Assembly: GCA_007376295.1 (NCBI GenBank) | Contig: VMGB01000001.1 | Span: 310,001-374,000 of the forward strand | Direction of reading: 5' to 3' | DNA length: 64,000 bases | From: Parcubacteria group bacterium Gr01-1014_13 | Lineage (GTDB): Bacteria; Patescibacteria; ABY1; Magasanikbacterales; GWA2-37-8 | In this document: piece by piece, positions 57,547 through 64,000 of the stretch | Numbering within the stretch: position 1 is the stretch's first letter | How the letters are laid out: every line of letters begins with the position of its first letter | Translations under genes and position numbers: made by a program | The notes under the pieces: model-generated | What the model was told of the DNA's origin: nothing | The model's database searches: none | What the model saw: the letters and a program-made list of their open reading frames with translations, nothing else

Positions 57547-58053
57547 CTATTGCACTATTATCGTTCCGCTCATTGAAGGATGGAGACCGCAAGCATAGGC
57601 GTATGTTCCCGGCTTATCAAATTTAAGCTGATAAGATCCGCCATTACTAAGGACAGCCGAAGCTGCAAACCGACCATCGCTAGACACAACACTGTGAGGG
57701 GCACCGTCTTTATTTGTCCATTTTACTGTTGTACCTGCTTTAACTGTAATACTGGCTGGAGCAAAGGCGAAGCTAGCAATTGCAACTTCACGAGTTTCCG
57801 GTTTGCTTTCTGCTGGAGCAGGGGTTGGTTCCGGTGCTGGAGTTGAAGGTTTGGTTTCTGGAGTTTGGGTCTGAGAAGATGCTGAAACATTTGTTTGAGA
57901 TTCCGGTAGAGAGGACTGCGGAGATTGTTCAGTTGGTGCTGTAGTAGTATTTTCCAGTTGAGTTTCCGTTGTAACAGTATTGTTCGCAGCACAGCCTGCG
58001 CCCATTAAAACCAAACTGCTTACCATCGAACCTAATACCAAGAATTTTTTCAT
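57547..58053 (-). CDS. Cupredoxin-domain lipoprotein
   Basis: 168 residues from ATG 58053. Lipobox V-L-M-G-A-G-C, then a Pro/Glu/Thr-rich stalk (about 25-85) and a plastocyanin-like domain. Copper ligands are visible: H in G-A-P-H-S-V, then C, H and M in A-C-G-L-H-P-S-M-S-G. It is an extracellular membrane-anchored electron carrier or copper-binding protein. No partner oxidase is seen. An upstream TTG start is unlikely. Confidence 0.9.
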   Translation of the reverse strand: MKKFLVLGSMVSSLVLMGAGCAANNTVTTETQLENTTTAPTEQSPQSSLPESQTNVSASSQTQTPETKPSTPAPEPTPAPAESKPETREVAIASFAFAPASITVKAGTTVKWTNKDGAPHSVVSSDGRFAASAVLSNGGSYQLKFDKPGTYAYACGLHPSMSGTIIVQ

Positions 58054-58113
58054 ATACAATTGTATATTTAAGATTAATAAAATTATTATAGCACGGATTT
58101 AGAAAAAAGAAAA

Positions 58114-58140
58114 GGACATTCATTATTTTGAAATGTCCTC
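58114..58140 (-). terminator. Terminator after the 58151 gene
   Basis: AGGACATT / AATGTCCT stem followed on the minus strand by TTTTCTTTTTTC. Confidence 0.8.
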
Positions 58141-58150
58141 ACAAACCGCA

Positions 58151-58636
58151 TTAATCTTTTAGTTTTACTTCTTCTTTCTCCGCCACATCTGGTTGCTGCT
58201 TATCTTGATTCAAGGCTGCAAATTCAGCCAGAGCTCCTGGGAATCTGCTTCCGACAAAGAAAGTCAATCCCATTAATTTATTCCACCAATACCAAGTTTC
58301 CATCCGATTTTCATCATAACCTTTCTTCAGCTCCCAGCACTCACCTTCTTTTATCCACGCCCTTGGTTCATAGTCTTTTATCTCATAAAAACGGCCGGCA
58401 TCAAAGAGTGCGGACAAACTCATTAACACAACAACTGAGAAAAGAATAATCAAAAGCACAAAACCATACGTAGGAAAATGAAACGTTACAAGAGAGTATC
58501 CGTTGACTACAGCGATGATTGCAAAAAGCCCAGCCATAATTAACGACCTACGCATCATGCGCTTATACCTTTGCGCTTTTTCTGCAGCAATTTCTTCATA
58601 AGAAAATTCTTTGCGAGCAGGTTGTGCGTCTAACAT
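58151..58636 (-). CDS. Two-helix membrane protein, unknown
   Basis: 161 residues from ATG 58636, with an AAGGAG site. Basic N-terminus, two close membrane helices (about 30-50 and 55-78), then a Trp/Glu-rich C-terminal part. No known family. It lies just after tRNA-Pro and could share its transcript, and ends with its own terminator. Confidence 0.65.
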   Translation of the reverse strand: MLDAQPARKEFSYEEIAAEKAQRYKRMMRRSLIMAGLFAIIAVVNGYSLVTFHFPTYGFVLLIILFSVVVLMSLSALFDAGRFYEIKDYEPRAWIKEGECWELKKGYDENRMETWYWWNKLMGLTFFVGSRFPGALAEFAALNQDKQQPDVAEKEEVKLKD

Positions 58637-58671
58637 TGTCCAACTCCTTTTTGTATGGGAATTTTACCCAG

Positions 58672-58744
58672 TCAGGCTAGCGGGACTTGAACCCGCGGCC
58701 TCATGCACCCCATGCATGCGCGATACCAACTTCGCCATAGCCTG
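58672..58744 (-). tRNA. tRNA-Pro (GGG)
   Basis: Acceptor CAGGCTA/TAGCCTG, D arm, anticodon stem CATGC/GCATG with loop ATGGGGT (anticodon GGG), T arm GCGGG-TTCAAGT-CCCGC. CCA not encoded. Uninterrupted. Confidence 0.93.
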
Positions 58745-58766
58745 TTCGAATGAGAGAAGGAAATAA

Positions 58767-59846
58767 TTAAATTTCTACCAAGGTATTTTCACCCAGAATC
58801 ATTTTTTGTTTACCAATTCCCTTTACCACATTTACTCCAGAGCCAACAATGCTGCCAAATAATTTTATATCGGCACTAATATTGCATTTATTTAAAATAA
58901 TTGAATCCCCTATTTGGGCGTTCTTTATAGTACTACCAGCTCCGATAGTGGTATTTGGACTAATTATACAATCTTCCAAAGTACAATTTTCTCCTATTAG
59001 CACCGAGCCAGTAATTTTTACATTTTTATTTACAGTTGTACCCACGCCAATACGCACCTTACCATTTATCTGCGCGCCCTCCTCTACCTTTCCTTCTACC
59101 TTAAAATTTTCCGTAGGAATTTCTTCTAATAAAAGCTGGCTGGCAACTATCAAATCATCCGGCATACCTGTATCCCTCCACCAACCGGTTATCTCTTTAT
59201 ATCCAACTTTTAAATTGTTCTTTAGAAAATCAGAATGAATACTGGATATTTCATATTCTCCTCTTGAACTTTTTTGAATATTATTAAAGGCTTTAAAAAA
59301 GACTCCTGGACCATATAAATAAATGCCGGTAACGGCAAAATTATTCGGCGGGTTTGAAGGTTTTTCTAATACATCCACAAGATTATTTTTTTCATCAAAA
59401 ACTGGCACACCAAAACTGCGGGCATCTGGAACCTGAGATAAGGACAACATGCAGTCGTAATTGCCATTTACAAATTCGTCTACAAAATTATTTAAACTTC
59501 CTAAAATTACATTATCAGAAAGATAGAATAAAAACGGATCATTACCGATAAATTTTTCCGCTTGTTTTACCACATGCGCCACTCCTTGTGGACCGCCTTG
59601 CTGTTCAAAAAAAGTTATTTTAACCCCCCAATGTCCGCCATCACCAATATATTTTTGCAGTTCTGTTTCACCTGGATTGGTATTAATAAAAATTTCTTCT
59701 ATACCCGCATTGACCGCTTTTTCTATAGCATGAAAAATCATTGGCTTATTGGCCAAAGGTATCAAATGTTTATTCATGGTAGAGGTTACTGGCCGCAGTC
59801 TAGTCGCTCGTCCCCCACCAGTTAATATTGCTTTTTTTATTTTCAT
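58767..59846 (-). CDS. Sugar-phosphate nucleotidyltransferase with hexapeptide domain
   Basis: 359 residues. N-terminal GT-A fold: LTGGGRATRLRPVT (nucleotide loop), then a conserved D in the N-D-P-F-L-F-Y-L-S-D-N metal site. The C-terminal third has I-G-x-G-x hexapeptide repeats forming a left-handed beta-helix, as in RmlA/GlmU/GmpP-like enzymes. It makes an NDP-sugar (glucose, mannose or GlcNAc type not decidable). It ends the glycan operon; the closest upstream gene is a GT2 enzyme, 4 bp away. Confidence 0.9.
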   Translation of the reverse strand: MKIKKAILTGGGRATRLRPVTSTMNKHLIPLANKPMIFHAIEKAVNAGIEEIFINTNPGETELQKYIGDGGHWGVKITFFEQQGGPQGVAHVVKQAEKFIGNDPFLFYLSDNVILGSLNNFVDEFVNGNYDCMLSLSQVPDARSFGVPVFDEKNNLVDVLEKPSNPPNNFAVTGIYLYGPGVFFKAFNNIQKSSRGEYEISSIHSDFLKNNLKVGYKEITGWWRDTGMPDDLIVASQLLLEEIPTENFKVEGKVEEGAQINGKVRIGVGTTVNKNVKITGSVLIGENCTLEDCIISPNTTIGAGSTIKNAQIGDSIILNKCNISADIKLFGSIVGSGVNVVKGIGKQKMILGENTLVEI

Positions 59847-59850
59847 ACAA

Positions 59851-60945
59851 TTACCAAAAAATAATTCTCTTTGCTATAAACCAATACGCTACCATCAGCG
59901 GATTAGCAATATATTTTAATAACGGATTATTAATATCTTTTTCTTCAAAAATAACTTTGTCCGCTGCTAATTTTAAAATCTCTTTATCTGTAACTTTACG
60001 TATAGATTGAATATGTTTGCGTTTAGCCAACCACAACTGCCAATGTTTTAAATTTAACCAATATTTATATACGCTTATTCGTACCGCAAACCAACCGCTT
60101 ATAACTGAAAAGAATATCAGACCAATTTCCATAACTAAAGCCATCGGCAGAAGCACCAGTAAGGTAGGCCATTTAAAATACATCAACATCACACCATATC
60201 TGTTTCTTTCCATGTAGTAAAATTTGTCTTCATTACGACTAAACTGATATTTATGATAAAAAATCGCATCTCTGACTATACATACTTTATACCCAAGAGC
60301 TTTCATGCGCAATGAATATTCTATGTCTTCGTGATACAAGAAAAAATCTTTATCCCAAGAGCCATATTCTTTGAGCAACTTCGCGCGCATAAGTATGGAA
60401 GCGCCGCTGGCATAACCGACTTCTTCTACTGGAGCCAATTTTAAATCACTTTTCTTAACTCGAAAATTTCCACAATAACCAAAGCCTAAATAATGAAAAG
60501 AGTTGCCGGCTGTATTTACTAATTCCGTTTCCGGATAAAGCAGCAACAAAGATTGAGCCGCCCCGATTTGTTGGTCTGCCTCCAAAGCTGCCACCATTTT
60601 TTCTATACAATCTGCAGCCATAAAGCCATCGTTGTTGTGCAGATACACATAATCAAAACCGTGTTCTAAGGCCCAAGCAATACCGATATTGTTACCTCCG
60701 GCAAAACCAAGGTTTTCTTTTTGAGGCAAAAGCGTAACATGCGGAATGCTACTACCAGAAATTGGCAATAATTTTTCTTCCAGATTTCGCATTGATGAAC
60801 CAAACTTTGGATGCGGGTTATCAACTACAATAAATTCTACCCGATCTTTTGGATAAGTAATTTTTTGCAACGCAGAAGTGACATCGTCTAAATAGATGTC
60901 AGAATTGAAAGATAAATAAATTATTGCGACCTTAGGATGCTGCAT
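59851..60945 (-). CDS. GT2 family glycosyltransferase
   Basis: 364 residues. GT2 signatures: VAIIYLSFNSDIYLDDVTSAL, V-D-N (nucleotide-sugar), E-N-L-G-F-A-G-G-N-N, and an acceptor region Y-L-H-N-N-D-G. Rhamnosyl- or galactofuranosyl-transferase-like type. It overlaps the next upstream GT2 gene by 14 bp. A long basic amphipathic tail at about 250-320 may lie on the membrane. Fourth GT in the operon. Confidence 0.9.
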   Translation of the reverse strand: MQHPKVAIIYLSFNSDIYLDDVTSALQKITYPKDRVEFIVVDNPHPKFGSSMRNLEEKLLPISGSSIPHVTLLPQKENLGFAGGNNIGIAWALEHGFDYVYLHNNDGFMAADCIEKMVAALEADQQIGAAQSLLLLYPETELVNTAGNSFHYLGFGYCGNFRVKKSDLKLAPVEEVGYASGASILMRAKLLKEYGSWDKDFFLYHEDIEYSLRMKALGYKVCIVRDAIFYHKYQFSRNEDKFYYMERNRYGVMLMYFKWPTLLVLLPMALVMEIGLIFFSVISGWFAVRISVYKYWLNLKHWQLWLAKRKHIQSIRKVTDKEILKLAADKVIFEEKDINNPLLKYIANPLMVAYWFIAKRIIFW

Positions 60946-61777
60946 AATATTTATGATGACGTCGCCATTTCCACAAGTACTTGAACCAGCTGACCAAATG
61001 AATTCTGGCCAATTTGTTTTTTATTAAAGCATTAAATATTCCCGGTACTTTGGCTGACTCGCGAGCATGTTTATGCATTATGATAATATCATGAACATAA
61101 TAAACTGGCCAGCCGTTCTCCCACATAGTCAGCGACCAATCACAGTCCTCCAGATACATAAAATAGCGTTCATCAAACCACCCAATGGAATCTACGACTT
61201 CCTGGCGAACGACCATAGCTGCCCCCAGCACCCAATCTACCGGCATAGTTTCATTGTGATCAAAATCTTTCATTAGCAATCTATCAGAGTGCTTTTTTAC
61301 CCACTTGTACTTCTTATCAAAATTTATCTGTTTCAAAGGTTTGATCAAAATTGATGGCAGATCAAACCGGTAACAAGAATACTGTAAAGTCCAGTCGCTG
61401 TTGAGCAGCTTGGGACCAATGCAGCCTATCTTCGGATTATCATCCATAAACTTTATAATCCGTTCGATGGTACGAGAATTTTCTAATACTGTAGTGTCTG
61501 GATTTAAAGCAAAATAATATCTAGCTGGTGTGGCTTTAAATCCAATAGTATTGCCTTTGCCAAAACCCATGTTCCTGCCGCAATCTATATATTTTACCGT
61601 TGGAAACTGGGCGGCCAAATCTTCTTTAATACCGTCTTTATTTTCTGAGTTATCAGCTACAGTAATCTGAACATCATAAGGGCAGTTGGCAATATCTTTC
61701 AAAACCGAAGCAACCGCTTCTAAAATGTCGGCTCTCATGAAGTAATTTAAAAATACAATATTTATATCTTTCATCAT
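60932..61777 (-). CDS. GT2 family glycosyltransferase
   Basis: 281 residues from ATG 61777, whose ATGA overlaps the stop of the preceding gene. GT2 motifs: INIVFLNYFMRADILEAVASVLK, V-A-D-N-S, C-G-R-N-M-G-F-G-K-G-N, A-L-N-P-D-T, and E-D-C-D-W. A rhamnosyltransferase-like enzyme acting on a growing glycan. Part of a four-GT operon. Substrate unknown. Confidence 0.9.
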   Translation of the reverse strand: MMKDINIVFLNYFMRADILEAVASVLKDIANCPYDVQITVADNSENKDGIKEDLAAQFPTVKYIDCGRNMGFGKGNTIGFKATPARYYFALNPDTTVLENSRTIERIIKFMDDNPKIGCIGPKLLNSDWTLQYSCYRFDLPSILIKPLKQINFDKKYKWVKKHSDRLLMKDFDHNETMPVDWVLGAAMVVRQEVVDSIGWFDERYFMYLEDCDWSLTMWENGWPVYYVHDIIIMHKHARESAKVPGIFNALIKNKLARIHLVSWFKYLWKWRRHHKYYAAS

Positions 61778-62808
61778 GCCCACCATTGGCGCATCTCCTG
61801 CCAGCTTATCTTCCTTAAAGACCTAATTAGGCGGCGTTTTTGCGCTAAATCATTAGTAAATAACCCTTTCAGCCCGCCCAGTACCCTCCTATGAAAAAAC
61901 AGGAAGTAGACGAACTTCTTCAATTCATACCATAAAATCCAGGGAAAATCAAGGGTAAAGTTCTGCCAGTACTCATTTTTGTATAAGGTCATCAAATGGT
62001 TTTTGTAGCTATGGTATTTTACTAATTCAGATTGCTTTTTTTTATTAGCTAAAGCAGACAGGTCGCCGGCCTCTTTGGGGCCAGCCGCAGACCGATCGTG
62101 GTAGGCTACCGCATCCAAAACAATATATGATTTGTGCCCAGCAGATGCCAAACGAAATGCGAGATCTACATCTTCTTTGTATGAATGATATGACTGGTCA
62201 AAAATACTGCCATCTGCATACGCAACACTTTTTAAGGCCAAGGCTCGAAATGCAGGCAACGCGCCGGAAACTCCAAACACAGGCAATGCAAGGGATGAAA
62301 AATTAGTTTTTATTTCTGACCAATTTTTTTGGGCATGGCTCTCCATAACTCGCCTACTGCGATAAACTTCCAATCCTAAAGTGTCAATTTGATCGGTAAA
62401 ACTTTTTTGCAAGTCATTTACGGCTTGATTAAAATTCCATCTCATCAATCTTGGGGAAACAGAAGTGGCTTCTGGGCGTTCATCCAAAAACATGACAATT
62501 TTCTCCAAACAATCTGCTTTTAAATACATGTCTTGATTGAGCAACAACATGTATTCACTTTTAGATTCTCTAAACACCTGATTATGTCCGCCGGCAAACC
62601 CCAAGTTATTTTCATTTTCAATAATTTTGTATGGAACAGGGAAAATACTCAATTCTTTTTTAATCAGCTCCAACGTATTATCACTAGAATTATTGTCGAC
62701 CACAAAAAGTGTCCAATCCTTGTATGTCTGTTGGCGTAGTGAATCAAAAAGAAAGGGTATATACTTTGCCCCATTCCAGACTACAAGATGAACTGATAAT
62801 TTAGCCAT
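61774..62808 (-). CDS. GT2 family glycosyltransferase
   Basis: 344 residues. GT2 motifs L-S-V-H-L-V-V-W-N-G, V-D-N-N-S-S-D-N-T, N-N-L-G-F-A-G-G-H-N, L-L-N-Q-D-M and the late K-E-D-V-D-L. Similar in layout to its neighbours, so probably made by duplication, but sequence identity is visibly low except at motifs. Starts 4 bp after the first GT2 gene. Confidence 0.9.
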   Translation of the reverse strand: MAKLSVHLVVWNGAKYIPFLFDSLRQQTYKDWTLFVVDNNSSDNTLELIKKELSIFPVPYKIIENENNLGFAGGHNQVFRESKSEYMLLLNQDMYLKADCLEKIVMFLDERPEATSVSPRLMRWNFNQAVNDLQKSFTDQIDTLGLEVYRSRRVMESHAQKNWSEIKTNFSSLALPVFGVSGALPAFRALALKSVAYADGSIFDQSYHSYKEDVDLAFRLASAGHKSYIVLDAVAYHDRSAAGPKEAGDLSALANKKKQSELVKYHSYKNHLMTLYKNEYWQNFTLDFPWILWYELKKFVYFLFFHRRVLGGLKGLFTNDLAQKRRLIRSLRKISWQEMRQWWA

Positions 62809-62812
62809 ACAA

Positions 62813-63586
62813 TTAACTCTTTCTCCATTTCCAAAAATATTGCACCATGCTTTTGATAAACTGCTTTTGTTTCCAAAAAAAGTTTATCTTTTTAAAACTC
62901 TGCCCGACATAATCTACGCAACTAATAACCGGGGTGTAAACAACTTTTAATCCCATTTTTTTAACCTCTCGGCAAAGATCAACATCTTCAAACCAGATAA
63001 AATATCTGGGATCAAAGGCCCAGCCTAATTTTTCGTAGACCTGCCGGCGCATTATCATAAATGAACCGCGCACTGAATCTACTTCTTGTTCTATATCCGG
63101 ATTAAAATCTTTGAATAAATAATTATCAACAATATTTGGGAATAGATGCGGTAATTTTAAAATTATAGCTAATTGATCCCAAATTGTCGGAAAACGTCTA
63201 GGCAAAGCGCTTCTATTTAATTTTCCATGCTGATCTACCAACTTACAGCTAGCCAATCCCACATCTGGATGACTACGCATCCAATCTACCATTTTGTCCA
63301 GACTTCCCTCTTCTACCAGCATATCTGGGTTTAAAAAAAGCAAAAACTCGCCCATAGCGAGTTTGGCTGCTTGATTATTAGGGGAACCAAATCCCCTGTT
63401 TTTTTCGTTTTTTAATAACCTAACTCCTCCCGTTTTCTCTATCAGCTCTACCGTATTATCGGTAGAAGCATTATCGACAATAATTTCTTCAAAAGAAATA
63501 TTTTTGCAGCCGGCTTTGACTGATTTTATTTGCTTTTCAATCAGTTCGGCTCCATTCCAAGTAACAGTAATTACAGATAAATCCAT
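62813..63586 (-). CDS. GT2 family glycosyltransferase
   Basis: 257 residues from ATG 63586; a TTG three codons upstream is unlikely. Motifs L-S-V-I-T-V-T-W-N-G, V-D-N-A-S-T-D-N-T, E-K-N-R-G-F-G-S-P-N-N, F-L-N-P-D-M and F-E-D-V-D-L. First of the four GT2 genes; follows the phosphosugar isomerase gene by 13 bp. Shorter than the others, without a long tail. Confidence 0.9.
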   Translation of the reverse strand: MDLSVITVTWNGAELIEKQIKSVKAGCKNISFEEIIVDNASTDNTVELIEKTGGVRLLKNEKNRGFGSPNNQAAKLAMGEFLLFLNPDMLVEEGSLDKMVDWMRSHPDVGLASCKLVDQHGKLNRSALPRRFPTIWDQLAIILKLPHLFPNIVDNYLFKDFNPDIEQEVDSVRGSFMIMRRQVYEKLGWAFDPRYFIWFEDVDLCREVKKMGLKVVYTPVISCVDYVGQSFKKINFFWKQKQFIKSMVQYFWKWRKS

Positions 63587-63599
63587 ACAGTACAATTAA

Positions 63600-64000
63600 T
63601 TATTTTTTCAATTGGTCTTTAAAAAAATCAACCAAAGGAATAGCTGTAGGATCTATGCCTTGTAACATGGCAGAATAAAAACTGACATAGCTGCCTAAAA
63701 CAAGCACCTCGCAAGCCTGTAGTAACTTTTTCTTTTCCTGGCACTGATATGAAGTAAATGAAATTTTTTTGTTATCTAAAACCTGTTTGGTGATTTCGTA
63801 TCTTTTTTGTAAACGTTTGTCGTACAACTGCGATTCCAATAAAACAAACTTGATATCATTTTTATTGCTTCCTGGAAAAGAAGTTCCTTCCATCAAATGG
63901 TGATTCATTTCTGGAACTATAAAATAACCGGCAAATCTTTTGGCATTCTCGTTCATTTGGTTGGCCGCTATATGCGCGTTACCAGCCAAATGTTCTGAAG
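63600..64000 (-). CDS. PGI/PMI-like SIS-domain isomerase, 5' end outside window
   Basis: The C-terminal 133 residues of a protein whose start is beyond base 64000. QMNENAKRFAGYFIVPEMNHHLMEG matches the bifunctional phosphoglucose/phosphomannose isomerase group, where the Glu-x-x-His is catalytic (P-E-x-N-H). It would supply fructose-, glucose- or mannose-6-phosphate to the nucleotidyltransferase and GT2 genes downstream in the same operon. Only the C-terminal end is seen, so identity is probable rather than certain. Confidence 0.75.
   Translation of the reverse strand, partial: SEHLAGNAHIAANQMNENAKRFAGYFIVPEMNHHLMEGTSFPGSNKNDIKFVLLESQLYDKRLQKRYEITKQVLDNKKISFTSYQCQEKKKLLQACEVLVLGSYVSFYSAMLQGIDPTAIPLVDFFKDQLKK

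Noticed and set aside
1..64000. CRISPR array or cas genes
   Set aside because: No regularly spaced repeats and no cas-like protein were seen on either strand.

Overview
The window looks like a chromosomal piece of a Patescibacteria (CPR) genome, probably Magasanikbacteria/Falkowbacteria-like. This is inferred from small compact genes, moderate-to-low G+C, standard stop codons (TGA is used as a stop), several protein families typical of that radiation (TraG-like ATPase with an N-terminal DUF8128-like region, DUF4012, DUF1653, CmpB-like membrane protein, PF04020 holin-like protein), group I introns in tRNA genes, and many core genes without a Shine-Dalgarno sequence. I cannot fix the lineage further without a search.

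Layout. 1-7.4 kb: end of a Cys-rich secreted protein, a CorA-like channel, a plus-strand run (unknown gene, TraG-like ATPase, dnaX, C39-like lipoprotein) and tRNA-Gln. 7.4-9.2 kb: a 1.8 kb insertion carrying one Fic gene, bounded by the tRNA-Gln 3' end and a 23-bp copy of it. 9.2-11.8 kb: an AAC(3)-I-like acetyltransferase, a methyltransferase, folD and two Zn-ribbon microproteins. 11.9-20 kb: a DUF8128-like paralogue without ATPase, secDF (SecD carries a parvulin-like insert), three more Zn-type microproteins and secA. 20-29.6 kb: tdk, a beta-barrel-like protein, SDR, msrA, a DEAD-box helicase, an ABC exporter with a phosphoribosyltransferase, and an HD protein. 29.7-32.5 kb: a small island with a PD-(D/E)XK-type protein and two membrane proteins. 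32.5-34.2 kb: tRNA-Trp, rpmG, tRNA-Thr(GGT) and tRNA-Tyr (each split by a group I intron of under 200 nt), a possible homing endonuclease, and tRNA-Thr(TGT). 34-49.8 kb: a long minus-strand housekeeping run (TPR protein, tpiA, M16 peptidase, glyS, frr, holB, two-component pair, mreB, DUF4012, glycosyltransferase, a short tsaB). 49.9-57.5 kb: a large membrane propeller protein, rplJL with an L10 leader and attenuator, orphan genes, pyrH, site-2 protease, rpmB. 57.5-64 kb: cupredoxin, tRNA-Pro, and a sugar nucleotidyltransferase/four-GT2/phosphosugar isomerase operon for surface glycans.

Two gene styles stand out. Several core genes (corA-like, glyS, msrA, folD) have a -10 box only 6-10 nt before the ATG and no Shine-Dalgarno, suggesting leaderless mRNAs. 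In contrast, small orphan genes scattered between operons are often stand-alone units with a TTGACA-17-TATAAT-like promoter, a strong AAGGAG-type site and a rho-independent terminator. Two of these (38.7-39.4 kb) end in a nearly identical 71-bp 3' module. The most unusual items are the doubly intron-interrupted tRNA cluster with its endonuclease-like gene, and the tRNA-Gln-flanked Fic insertion.
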